Position numbers and translations under genes: made by a program. From Nymphalis io (taxonomy: Eukaryota; Arthropoda; Insecta; Lepidoptera; Nymphalidae): a stretch of DNA of 64,000 nucleotides. Of this stretch, positions 12,246 through 23,985 are shown in pieces. Each line of letters starts with the position of its first letter. Position 1 is the stretch's first letter. The notes beneath the pieces are model-generated. The model was not told the origin of the DNA. It was given only the letters and a program-made list of their open reading frames with translations, and did not search any database. The DNA is taken from contig NC_065900.1 in the NCBI RefSeq assembly GCF_905147045.1, positions 13,164,501 to 13,228,500 on the forward strand, given 5' to 3'.

Positions 12246-14075
12246 ATGATTTGTTGATTATAAATTAAAGCTTAAAATAAGTCTTTAATATATGATTTGT
12301 TTTAAAATTAAAAATAGCTTATGTTATTATTATTTATTGACTTTCATTGAATTAAAGTAAAATTATACGGTTCATTAGAGTTAATAAGCTAGCAATGTTT
12401 GAAAATGACCTTTTGTCCTTTTTTGAGCAATAAATATACTATATGTTGTGTATTTATTATTTGTGACTGCATAAGTAATTACATACAATGTTGTAAATAG
12501 TACAAACAAACATTGATCGACCACGCCTCTAACGGAGTGACACACATTCTCGTTTCCCGCCATTTGTCGTTACATCACAGACTATACGAATGCACTTCTA
12601 ATAATTGATTTTACGCACTCTCGCCGCATTGTTTCGGTTCGCGAGAATGTATGCACTGCGCTACGCGATTATATCATAGTATTTTATTACTCATCTGCTC
12701 ATTCGTTTAGAAATATGTGTTTTCTTACGACTGCTATATGAGATTTCATCGTTGATTTAAATGACAATACATGGAAATTATCAAAACTATTGCTATTAAA
12801 ATTAATATAACAATCATTCATACTTTGATTTATTAGCTTCCTCAAATAATTGTGAAAGATATGATGTAAAGTAAGCGATAACAATTAGAGATATTCTATT
12901 TTAGGTGCACGAGACGACGACGACGACGACATTGACTTTGTCACCGTCACAGGCGGACTGAGCTGTGGGGTCCATTATTTTGTATCTCTATGATCGAGTT
13001 TTAAGGCTCGTTTCCACCGAAATGTTAGTAATATTGTTGGTTGTAACTACTTACAATGCTTCAAAGTGTCACTAGCTATATGCACATTATTATTATTATT
13101 TCTTGACTATATTATTTATTAATATAAGACATCTACAAAAACTTTTGTGAGCATGTTGACAACGTGTTGCCGCAGGAATTTTATTTTTCTTGGCTTTAAC
13201 GAACTTTAACGAAACATTAAACCGATGAGCGTTATTAAAAGAAGTATATATAATAAAATTGATCAGCACGAAAAAACATTACAATTTCAGATAAGGCGTT
13301 AAACATCAGAGTAATTTACAGCTCTACGGTTCTACGCTTGTTCCGTCTATATAAGGTGGACGAGGTACGTACAACGACAAAATAGAAACAAAAGTGGTTG
13401 ACTTTTTAAAGAATTGCAAATCGTTGCATACACACAAACAGACAACTGTTTCAGTGGAAACGAACCTTTACACACAAAAAGTACAACTCGAATTATAATA
13501 TTCGTATTAAATAACTCGTTTAGTGCTTTACTATGTACTTATAACAAAACCATTTACTCAAATGACAGGACATATGTAGATTACAGTTGCACTATTGTAT
13601 GTGTGTGTACACACCTTTGAACAACGGCATATCTATTAGTCAATAAAATTATTAGCCCTCATAGGAAACAAAAAGCCGTCTGTATCGCATTACTACATTA
13701 TATATCGATTATCTTAATTACCATACGACCTGTTCATTCCACGTTTCTCATTACATTGCGTGCGCGTGCGCACTTGCCCAACACCTAGAGCCTGCCATCA
13801 TAGGAGCGATTACGATTTTCGTAATGTATCATCAAAATACTTGAAATCGTGTATTTGTTTAAATACTTAATAATAGTAAAGCGCAAAGAATTCTCTTTAA
13901 TACATTGTAACGTATATCGAAATAATAAATGTCGTTGTTTACTTTGTAAAAGCAAGCACAGAGAACTAATGTCAATATATATAATAATTAACGCTTTTCA
14001 CTTGTACAGACGGAGAGGACCCCGCGGTATTTGCAACAGCTGCAAGCCACTGCTATAGGTGATGATCACCCATAT

Positions 14076-15063
14076 ATTAGGTCCTTATATATGAAATTGT
14101 CGTTTAATTAATCAAAGTATGCATCGTTGTTATCTATGCACTTTTGCCATCTCATAGATAGTTCATTGATCCCTTTACTAAAAAAACCATGGGGGCGAGA
14201 ATCAATAAACTCTTTTGCGTTTTGGTCTGCCGCGTCGGAGTTGAATTTTTTTCCTTGTAAGAAGTTGTCCAAATTCCGGAAAAAATGATAATCTATTGGA
14301 GCAAGGTCCGGGGAGTACGCTGGATGTCACAGACATTCCAATTGTAGCTCATCTAACTTAGTGGTTGTTTGTTGTGCAGTGTTTGGTCTTGCATTGTCGT
14401 CAAGCAGATTAGAGCGATTGACCAATCTCGGTTGTTTAACAGCCAGTTCTTCCTTCATGGTTTGCAGTTGCTGACAATAGATATCTGCCGTAATCGTTTG
14501 GCCAGATTTTAGAAAGCTGTAGTGAACAACAATGGCGCTAGTCCACCAAACACTCACAAGTAACTTTTTCTGAGTCAATTTTCGTTTAGGGCAGGATTTG
14601 GCTGGGTCTCCTGGGTTCAGCCATTGCAACGAGCGCTTCCGATTATCATACAGTATCCACTTTAATTCTTCATTTTCCACTTTGGTCTCCGGCCGTCCAC
14701 GGGGTTGGTTCTAAAGGTCAAAATTTCCAGAACGAAAACGTTGAAGCCAAAAAAGGTACCGTTCTTTCTTTTGCGACACCAGCGCCGTACACGTCATTAA
14801 TCCTTCGAGCTGTTTCTGCAGCACTGGTTCCACATTAGAACTCGTACTCGTAAATATACCGATCTTTCATGTTTTCCATTGTGCAGTAATAAGCGACGCC
14901 AAAGAAAAAAATAATGAGGAAAAAACAAATGAATGACTGTTTTCAAATGCAGCAGCTAAATGAATTTATAAATTTGAATTTAGAATTCTTAACCAATGAG
15001 GAGATATTTCAGATCAAAGTGGTCAGTACGATAAAACGCTAATTTCATATGTATGGACCAAAT
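14076..15063 (-). mobile_element. Mariner-family transposon, internally deleted and dead
   Basis: Terminal inverted repeats are visible. The left end reads TTAGGTCCTTATATATGAAA (from 14077). The right end on the minus strand reads TTTGGTCCATACATATGAAA. TA dinucleotides lie at both borders, as expected for mariner insertion. The minus strand encodes transposase fragments: a KRSLQWLNPGDPAKSC-type block, a LLDDNARPNTAQQ block (the second-aspartate region of the DDD catalytic domain) and, after an in-frame TGA, an AYSPDLAP block with the third aspartate. The ENEELK segment runs straight into WILYDNRKRS, so the stretch between them is missing. The element is about 990 bp against roughly 1.3 kb for intact relatives. 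Confidence 0.9.
14327..14680 (-). pseudogene. Mariner transposase remnant
   Basis: This is a 117-codon minus-strand frame inside the mariner element. It contains the central catalytic part of the transposase. It is closed by a TGA where the family normally has an arginine (the context LECL-stop-HPAYSPDLAP suggests CGA to TGA). The downstream frame continues to about 14115. A large in-frame deletion after ENEELK removes part of the region between the DNA-binding and catalytic domains. It is not expected to be active. Confidence 0.85.
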
Positions 15064-15338
15064 ATTACATTCTGAGCGATAAAGCATTACTCGGTCTACT
15101 GGTACGAATGCTCCACGACGGAGGAGAGTAATTCAACCTCGCGTAATCAAGGCATTATTTCTCATTTATCATTTATTCTGGAACATGGTATTGATACCAA
15201 TTCTTAGTTTTATTTGTAATATTAATGCATGCTCAGAATTTAATTAAAAATTCATTTTTTATTTCCTATACGGATACTACTAATACTACTACTACTACTT
15301 TTATGGGAACAGGTCCTGCCTGTTCATTTAACAGTAAA

Positions 15339-15622
15339 TAATAACCTGTAAATATCTCAGAGCTGGGCTAAGACCTCCTCTACTCTATGAGGAGAAGGCT
15401 TGGGGCATACTTTACCACGCTGCTTCAATACCTGGTGGATACACGTGGCAGATTTATATCCGACGCGTGCAGGTTTCTCACAATATTTTCTTTCGCAGTC
15501 GAGCACCAGATGAATTGTAAACAAAATTAATTAGTTAGGCCCATCAAAATTCAGGAGCGCTTGCCCGGACTTCAACACGGAATTATTGGCTAAGATTCTC
15601 GTTTTCTAACCACTGGACTATA
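15339..15622 (-). mobile_element. SINE family A, degenerate copy
   Basis: The tail side reads TAACCTGTAAATATC and then AGCTGGGCTAAGACCTCC, and the copy continues to the decayed tRNA-like head (CCACTGGACTATAACG). Many point changes are present compared with the 3168-3476 copy. Confidence 0.65.
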
Positions 15623-17899
15623 ACGAATATACTGAGCAAACAACAAACAAATGGACACTTACTCATTGATAATCAACGCAATGAACTTCCCAAGATGTTT
15701 TATCATTCATGACCTGCTTAATTGTATTTAGTATACACATCGTTCATCCGATTGAGCTGAAACTTTGTACACTTGTTGTTCGCACTTGCGGAATATTATA
15801 ATGCCACCAAGGTAGAATAAGCAGAGCGCAAGTCTTATCATAAAATTGCTTACAATGTTTTTTTTAATTTAATTGCAACAGATGCTCTTCTAGTAAAAGT
15901 AAATAATAAATATTATACCGTTCCCAATACATATATCTGTTATATAAGCTTATGAATAGATATATCAACTTATTGTACTTATTTTCTTACTTTCAATTTT
16001 ATCCTTCAAACTATTAAAGTGACATCTAAACAAGACATACTGATGAAAAATAATAATTGTGTGTGTGTGTGTGTTGAATAAATGATTCAAATTAACAAAT
16101 ATCAACAATTTTCGGATCACGCGCAAGGCTTTTACAGAATTGAAGAAGATTAAGTATAATATAATAAACTAAAAACTCGACTAGGTGATAGCTTAATATT
16201 AATATTATGAATTTGTTTCGGCAGGTCGTCGGTAATACTTGTAATAAGATCACTCTCATAATCCGATGGGACGGTTTCCTACATTCTGACTTGAGAATTC
16301 CATAACAGAAAAACCCATTAACTATTTTGATTCCAGGTCTTATGATCCAGCCGTACAAGCCATTAGACCAACTAAAGATAGAAAATAATGCTAACTACAA
16401 ACATACAAATTACAAAATATATCTGCATAGAAACAAATTTTAGCGTTTAATTACCATCGTCTTGAGATTTTTTTCATTTACAATGTAACGAACCGTCTAA
16501 CAGAGAAGTAGACGTGGTTACCTCAAGACTTAAGTGAGTGATTTATAAGACGCAGAATTATGCCCCGAGAACATTTACCAACTTGTAAAGATAACAATTT
16601 CTTTTACGTAATATATTGAATTAATGTTCGACGTGGGTCAATTCACGTGCTACAATAAAATTTTGTATCATAAAAATAGATTTGAAATAAATAAGTGACC
16701 GTTAGCACCAAAACTGATGAAGAACCAATACGTTTTATCTTTATTTATTAAAGGTGATTTTACGAAATTTTGAGTTGTACAGATATCATGCGTATAAAAG
16801 CGGTCAGAAAAGGGTCAGAATGATTTATCCTCTGTTACATATTGGACACTTGTTATCTTGGAAACTGTCCTCAAGGGATAAACGAAAACGGTCTATGTAT
16901 GTGTGTGGATAAATACACATACACAAGGACATACGTTATATATTATTACCCATTGACAAAATGAGCTCACCACTTTTTTATATACATACTTTTTTTTAGA
17001 TGTCATAATTGTCTTATGTTTACAGTAATAATCTTTCATTGTTTAAGAAACAGTAAATCACGAACCGTCAGCGAAACTCGGACACAGTATGCTTAGACAC
17101 AAAACATGGCAGCAGTGGAAAGTGCCAACAAAAGCTCGAATTGGCATTCTTTATTTGTATTACAGTATCGAACATCGCCTGTGACCTCGTTTGGGTGGAA
17201 TTATGAACTTTGCACTCAAAACCTATGTATAGCCGGATTAATCGAATTCTGTGAATCCACTTTCAGACTAGTGCTTTAAACTTTCAGGCTTAAATGCACT
17301 TACTTTCTATAAATTTAAACTAAATTAAATACGAATTATTTAGATTGTTATAAAATCAAAACAAGAAGTGTGATAAGTCGCTATCGAGACTCAAACCGAC
17401 ACGACACAGTAACATCGCTATGTTGTTTAGCTTTAATCATTAATTTAATTGTTCTTCAGTACACTAATATTTATTTATATTTAATATAATAATTTATAAT
17501 CTGTTTACGAATTAAAGTACTACTATTTGTTATATGATAATGTAAATGAATATAACGATAGATTATTATCTACGAAGTAGTTGCGCAAGGTGTTGCTAGA
17601 AACAATAATACGGTTGTCAGTGACAGAATATGTCGACACATGTCGAAATATAACATATTTTTTTTTTATTTTAATTCAATATGACCTTAAACATACAATA
17701 TAGTATACGCAGATAATTACTTAATAATTATTTTAGTGCGTTTTATTATTTCTATACTATTTACTAATGTTGTAGTCTGCCTCAGTAAAAAGTGTAGAGA
17801 GCTTGTTCCTTCTTCCCCACACACGAACGAAGCCGCGGGCGGAAGGTACACGACATTAGTAAAAAAGTGTAGAGAGTGAGGCTGGAGGAACGAGTGCTA

Positions 17900-18055
17900 G
17901 GCAGCCCTTGTGTTAAATCAAAGTATACGCTGTCTTTATTCCAAATTTCATCTAAATCCGTCCAGCCGTTTCCACGTGATTGAGTTACAAACATCCAGAC
18001 AAATAAACATTCACATTTATACTGTTACTAGAATTATAATATTATTAGAATAAAC
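17900..18055. repeat. Dispersed repeat fragment, second type
   Basis: It contains ATTTCATCTAAATCCGTCC, AGCCGTTTCCACGTGATTG, ACAAACATCCAGACAAA and a final TATAATATTATTAG. Related 3' ends (TATAATATTAGTA) occur near 24848 and 32588. This wording recurs widely in lepidopteran genomes, by recollection. Confidence 0.5.
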
Positions 18056-18552
18056 CTCAGACTTCTACGCCGCTGCCTCTACGAGCGGCGCTAGGTACAT
18101 AAGTAGGCTAAACATGTATTTTTGTGTTACATTAAAACAGGACATAGAATTATATGTATAACAATCTTAAAATTTTACCGATTTTTTTATTAATTAACAT
18201 AAACAAACGTGATCAAATTTCCGTTATTTTAAACTAACTATAGTAGAGCATTTTTATTAAGTAGCAGTTGAAACATTACGTTCTGTTAATGAGAAACTCA
18301 TTACGTAACGTACAATAAAAACATTAGTCAATAAATAAGTGAACAATCTCTTGAGAGAAAATGCCTGAAATATCTCAGTAGATATTTATCTACACTACAC
18401 TACAACGAGCTCCTCATTATCTAGCCCAGGGCTGCCAACTTTATAGAAAGAACATTCGAAACAAACTAGACACAACTATAAACTCGAACACAACTAGATG
18501 TCGCTAAAATAATCCTTTTTTGTTCAAAATGTAAATACAATAATGTTTTGTT

Positions 18553-18606
18553 GTCAAAAGGACAGGAGGCATTAGTCCAGCTGTGGGACATTATCAGGCA
18601 TTTTAC
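18553..18606 (+). mobile_element. SINE family A, 3' fragment
   Basis: Only the tail remains: CAAAAGGACAGGAGGCATTA, GTCCAGCTGTGGGACATT, CAGGCATTTTA. This is too short to date or to show a duplication. Confidence 0.55.
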
Positions 18607-18756
18607 TTTAATATTATATATTGTATCTGTATTCATTTATTTGAAGTATTACATACAATTGTATACAAATGAGTACGCTTTAATTTAAGAAGGTGTAACG
18701 ACCGAGTTACTTTTCGCTTCTCTCATAATAACGCACAATCTTAATGAAAACATAAT

Positions 18757-19044
18757 TTTACTGGTGGTAGGGCTTTGTGCAAGCTCGACTGGGTAGGTAC
18801 CACCAACTAATTAGATATTCTACCGCAAAACAGCAGTACTTGGTATTGTTGTGTTCCGGTTTGAATGGTGAGTGAGTCAATGTAATTACAGGCGCAAGGG
18901 ACATAACATCTTAGTTACCAAGGCTGGTAGCGCATTGGTGATGTAAGCGATAGTTAACATTTCTTACAATGCCAATATCTATGGGCGTTGGTGAGCACTT
19001 AGCATTAGGTGGCCCATATGCTCGTCCGCCTACCTATTCTATAG
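18757..19044 (+). mobile_element. Family B retroposon, near full length
   Basis: TTACTGGTGGTAGGGCTTTG opens the copy and GCCTACCTATTCTATA closes it. The middle blocks (GTTCCGGTTTGAATGGTGAG, TAATTACAGGCGCAAGGG, TGCCAATATCTATGGGCG) are intact. Confidence 0.8.
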
Positions 19045-20160
19045 ACTTAAAGAAATGGTTACGATTCAAAACAACTAAAAAGTGAAAGTATTGCTAAAAT
19101 GTTATTTTTTTATTGTATTTGTATTATAGTTACTTTGTGGATCACAAATAAAACTCGTTATAGTGTGACTACTCGCTCTGGCGCACCACCTCTCGACTGT
19201 CCGGGAAGCGTATGCTACCCGCCACTCGCCCCGCCAGATGCTGAGCGGACATTTATTAATTACAATATACTACAGTATTTATTATTAAGAGACAAGTAAA
19301 CAAGGATCGTTGTTTTTGTTTCATAAAATTATTTACCAGAAAATACAACTTATTTACCACCCACGAGAGCAAGAAATAAATATTATGATTCGGTACACGT
19401 TTCAAATTACATGAGAATAATTGAATACAAGAACTCATAACATAATATCCTATTCATCAAACTTTAGATCAGATTCGAATTGAATTTCAAAAGGAAGCGA
19501 GGGTAGAAATGATATTATTTCTTTATTCTTCTTGACCTCCTTTAAGATGGATCAATTTTTGGACGTAAAACACTAAACTTACGCAGAAGCAACCTCGCAG
19601 CGATCATGAGATGCGCGCTTGTCGACAATAATATATGATAACTTCTGATACACTGACGGTGACCACCATTTTGTTGTTGATAACATTTAACTAAATTTAA
19701 AATGGATCAATATAGTTCAAGTATCCTTTATCTTAGTTACTTACTTTTTATTCATACGTGAATAATATCCAGGTACATTGTATATACATATATAAATATA
19801 CAAATTAACTATAAGGCGGTATTATATTAAATATATGTAAGGTTGGATTCATACAAGTTATATTTTATTACATACAACATTAAATAGCATAGATGTGTTA
19901 TTTAATTGATGGAAAACAGCTGAGTTCGTGCTTGTTCTTATCGATAGAGTTTACATTCCGAACCTTACTTTACGTTTCATTTAATCATATGTAAATTCTA
20001 TATATTATACAACAATTCAAAATAACTCATAAAAGCCTTCATGAATACGGAAAATTTTGATTTTATATACAGATAAACAGAGACCACAGTAATGATCGAA
20101 TCCGCAAAGTATATTAAATATAAATAAGTAATATTTATTGATTATTGAATATCATCATAT

Positions 20161-20256
20161 TCAGCCCACATTAATCCACTGCTGGACATAGGCCTCCTCA
20201 CAGGCGCGCCAGTTCTCCCGGTCCTGTGCTATTCGCATCCATTGAGCACCCGCCAT
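20161..20256 (-). mobile_element. LINE 3' end fragment (RTE-like), minus strand
   Basis: On the minus strand it reads GGTGCTCAATGGATGCGAAT, then a stretch coding RIAQDRENWRACEEAYVQQW, the kind of C-terminal peptide I associate with lepidopteran RTE-type LINEs. It is a 5'-truncated remnant. Confidence 0.6.
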
Positions 20257-20315
20257 CTTCCTAAAATCTATTTTATATTATTGAATATACTGAAGCATAA
20301 ATTGTTTAATTCCGT

Positions 20316-20521
20316 TAAAATCTCACTGCCGGGCAAAGGTCACCTCTCCTCTTGGGGAGAAGCTTTGGAGCTTATTTCTTTACACAGCTCAAGCGCCGGT
20401 TGGCGGACACACACGTGGGAGAATTTCGCCCGACACATACTGGTCTCCTCATAAAGTGTTCCTTCACTTCACTTAATCTTCGATTAAATTTCATTTGTTC
20501 TACTGGGTCATCTCGGCTAGT
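20316..20521 (-). mobile_element. SINE family A, shortened degenerate copy
   Basis: The tail-side blocks (CTCACTGCCGGGCAAAGG, CTTTGGAGCTTATTTC) are followed by a deletion and then GGTCATCTCGGCTA, the reverse of the family head. Confidence 0.6.
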
Positions 20522-21373
20522 TACGGATGAAAAAAAATTGAATATTTAACCCATATATATTTCCTTTTATCTAATACAATACTGAAACCCTGCAGCGTGT
20601 AGTCACCCGTTAGTGCGTGTGAAGACAAAACCCTTGTTAAGGCAATATAATTATTTCGAACCCGTTTCAATTTCAGATCATTCTGGATATACTTTAATCA
20701 GAAATAAAATTACAGCAATAATATATCGATAGTACATCTTAATTATAGATTGCAGGAACCGCCCGTCTCGTAATGTAATAATAAATGAAGAAAAAAAAAT
20801 TAAGTTACTACTTTGTTCTAAAAAAACGTATCTATTAAGGAAACATACAATGAGTTTATAACATAACAAGAAACAGTAAGTAGTACAAACATTACCTAAG
20901 TTTCACTAATAATTATTACACAATCACTAATATGCCATTTTATTTTATTTAGGTAAGTCATACAATTAAGTGAGATCATTGAAGGTATGTATACCGATAT
21001 TGTGTACCTCGTTGATCTTTTAGCGAAGATCTTGGTGCTGGGCAAAAACTCTGAAGCTGCAAATGGGCAGTGCTTTCACTCCCAGTCCCATGCCTCGGAA
21101 AAGCAGGTAACGCCATTTTTCCTGCCGCCCGCACCTATACTATATCCGATCGAGACGGATTTGTTGCTATTGTATTAAATTATCAAAATTTCAACGAACC
21201 CTCGCGTAACAAACCTGCAAACTACATCGACAATTATATCGACAAAATTAAAAACAAGAAACACGTTTTCATTTCGCTTCTATTCATTATAATAAAAATA
21301 TTGTAATTAACCGCTATAATGTCATAATAATTTAAGTTAAAGATAATTTAAGATAAAAAAAGTTAAATATACT

Positions 21374-21454
21374 TAAGTGGTGGTAGGGCTTTGTGCAAGC
21401 TCGTCTGGGTAGGTACCACCCACTCATCAGATATTCTACCACAAAACAGCAGTC
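21374..21454 (+). mobile_element. Family B retroposon, 5' fragment
   Basis: GTGGTGGTAGGGCTTTGTGC to CACAAAACAGCAGT is the family head. It breaks off abruptly against unrelated sequence with a short open frame (21451-21549). Confidence 0.7.
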
Positions 21455-21549
21455 TACTGAAACCAGCAGTTGAAAAAGTAGTCTCTACCGAGAAGGACAG
21501 GCAACAGACCTGGAATAATATATTCTGCATGAGAATCAACGAAATCTGA

Positions 21550-22469
21550 CCCCGTGTTTATTTAGCATTTATATAATCTTGTATTATGTAATATGTGTTA
21601 TTTTATTTTAACATAAAATTTAAATTCATTAATTGACAAAGTTAAGGTTATAGAGGCAATTATATTATTATATAAATAAAATCCGTATAAATAAAAATTA
21701 ACAGAACGAATAGAATAAATATATGTTTTATATCTTCTATAATCTATTTATAATACTGTTCTAAAAAAATTTCTAATCACAATAATTACTTACTAATTAG
21801 TCACTAATAAATATATAGTGCAGTTTACATTATTTGAGCCATGAGGGAGAGACAAAATGTATGCTAAAATTATTTTTATTAAAAAATCTAAGTAATATTA
21901 CTTCTAGTTTTACTTCTAGAATATATTAATAAATATATACTTGTTTTCATAAAAAAAATAATGTTTACACTAAGTAATTATTTAATTTTGAAAACATCTA
22001 ATTAAATGAAAACATTAACAAGAAAAGTTAATAGTATGTTATATTACATTATGATATTCGAAATAAATAATTCCACTTTATATAAAAGCGCAAATAGGTT
22101 ACATATTGATGGAGACACAAATTTAAGAAATGAGCTTTAAGTCGAAATGTGTAATATCATAATTCTAACGATAGTATTACACTTGTGTGGGATGTTTGTA
22201 CAAAACTGTTACGAATACAAAACTTAATTTTTAAAGATACTTCACAGATTAATTAGATATATATTATCTTTAATACGCATATAAAATAAAAAATATATCT
22301 GATAATCAGCTGAAAGAATTATCAAAATAGTTAAACAAAAAAATATTATATAATATAAAAACATATATTGTAATAAAATACATTTAATTAAGCATAGTAG
22401 TGTTAAAGCATATTTGTATTTCTACAAATTATTTTTCAGATTTTTTATTAATAACAAAATATAAATATT
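21550..22469. other. Very AT-rich stretch, nothing recognised
   Basis: Almost pure A/T sequence with many short ATATAA runs. No frame, repeat family or RNA gene could be recognised. Confidence 0.6.
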
Positions 22470-22700
22470 ACGACCTATTCTATCTACAATACTATTGTAA
22501 AACCAATTTTAGAATACCCTATTGAAATTTGGGGCGGTGCCGCTGAAATCCACATGTCCACATATTATTTGAAGGAGCTTTACAATTCATTACCACAAGA
22601 CGTTATAAATGCGAATTCAATTAATATATTCAAAAAAAGATTAATTACTGGCACAAAATTTAGACCTATAAGTTATGGTAGTACTTTATATTTAATGTTA
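22470..22700 (+). pseudogene. Non-LTR retrotransposon reverse-transcriptase relic
   Basis: One frame reads YNTIVKPILEYPIEIWGGAA, a typical C-terminal motif of non-LTR reverse transcriptases (family knowledge). It is followed without a gap by HMSTYYLKELYNSLPQD and then NSINIFKKRL, which looks like the very end of such a protein. The two parts appear joined by an internal deletion. No start, catalytic YxDD box or tail is present. Confidence 0.6.
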
Positions 22701-22789
22701 TTTCTTAAGTTTAAGTGGACATTGTTTTTTTTTTTAGGAAATAAATACATTGTAGTAGATGTGCTATATTGATTTAAAATATAAATTGA

Positions 22790-23104
22790 CAGACAGTAGC
22801 AACCTGTTAATGTCCCACTGCTGGGCTAAGGCCTCCTGTCACTTTTGAGGAGAAGGCTTGGAGCTTATTCCACCACGCCGCTCCAATGAGGTTTGGCAGA
22901 ATATTCATGTGGCAGAATTTCAGTGAAATTAGAGACATGCAGGCACATGCACATGCATCCTCACGATGTTTTCATTCACCGTCAAGCACGAGATGAATTA
23001 TAAACACAAATTAAGCACATGAAAATTCAGTGGTGCTTGCCCGGGTTTGAACCCACGATCATCAGTTCAGATTCACGCGTTCTAACCACTAGGCCATCTC
23101 GGCT
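22790..23104 (-). mobile_element. tRNA-derived SINE, family A, full length
   Basis: The tail is at the left (CAACCTGTTAATGTCCCACT) and the tRNA-like head at the right (CACTAGGCCATCTCGGCT). The B-box-like GGTTTGAACCC (reverse) lies near 23044. A short direct repeat around ATAAATT flanks it, consistent with insertion. It lies about 450 bp upstream of the cuticle-gene TATA box. Confidence 0.8.
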
Positions 23105-23559
23105 ACATAAATTTACGGAAAAAAGAAAATCTTTTTTTCACTTTTTATAAAATAATAATTTTTCCTACAATAATGATCGCTATGTAATCAAATGAGGACG
23201 CTTTACAATATTTTAAATTTTAAAAAGTAAAAATAATTATAGTAAATAATAAAAATTTTAAAATACTTTGTATTGATTTGATAGTTTGCGTTGTTTTAAA
23301 AGCTTATTTCATGATTACAGAAACACATTATATAAATAAATCACTAAGCTGTGTATTCAAAATTAGAATGGTAATACCGTGAGAAAATAAAAAATAATAC
23401 ATTTTCACCATACAGTAACATATATATTGAACAATTAAGCAATGAATAAATCGGTGAATTATAATTACGATTGAATTTTGTTAAATTCAATAGTATCCCA
23501 TATTCACTTTATCTAAAGCTAATACAATTAAGAAGCCCGCCGCGAAGAGGGGACTCGCA

Positions 23560-23567
23560 TATATAGA
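23560..23567 (+). promoter_or_regulatory. TATA box of the cuticle-protein gene
   Basis: TATATAGA stands in a locally GC-richer context, about 30 bases before ATCAACAGTGC, whose ACAGT core resembles an arthropod initiator. Transcription would start near 23590. The following exon has a clean GTGAGT donor at 23711. Insect cuticle genes usually have strong TATA promoters (general knowledge). Confidence 0.6.
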
Positions 23568-23589
23568 GAAGATGCGCAGACGAACTATC

Positions 23590-23710
23590 AACAGTGCTTT
23601 GCCGCGCATTCGCGGTACTTTTACGTTTTCGAACGAAATCATATAAACTCGGTAAAAAGTTCCGTGAATAGAGCAACGAATTAGTGTGTTTCGGATTCTT
23701 TAAGCTTTTG
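23590..23710 (+). other. Non-coding first exon of the cuticle-protein gene
   Basis: Inferred 5' untranslated exon from the putative initiator to TTTTG/GTGAGT. The next acceptor is TTGTTGCAG at 23959-23967, giving a 257-bp intron. The exon 5' end is an estimate. Confidence 0.5.
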
Positions 23711-23985
23711 GTGAGTTTTGATAATCACATTTTATTTTATATTTATCTATTACAATATTCAATGGCGATTCGTTTCATTTAAATATATTTTTTAATTGAA
23801 AGTTAGTCGGTCGTAATTTTGCAGTCGTGATATAATTAAGGGGAAACATTATTTTCTAATCAGCATTCTGACCACAGAGTAATCGTAATTATTGTTCTTA
23901 TATAAATTTGAAAACAAAATGTTGAATCTGAACGTGAATAATATCACATCACGCCCTCTTGTTGCAGAAGTGAGCCGCCACCAAG

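Larger units (their letters stand above)
1..23557. other. Gene-free intergenic region
   Basis: No reading frame here looks like a host gene. The longest open frames (for example near 460-861 and 8209-8481) are SINE-derived or low-complexity. The sequence is AT-rich and holds the SINEs, MITE, mariner and LINE fragments listed separately. Stretches such as 1610-3150, 5440-6800, 6950-8960, 12250-14070, 15640-17760 and 19050-20150 show nothing recognisable beyond AT-rich sequence, simple runs such as a TG repeat near 16060, and scattered fragments of the repeats. Confidence 0.7.
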
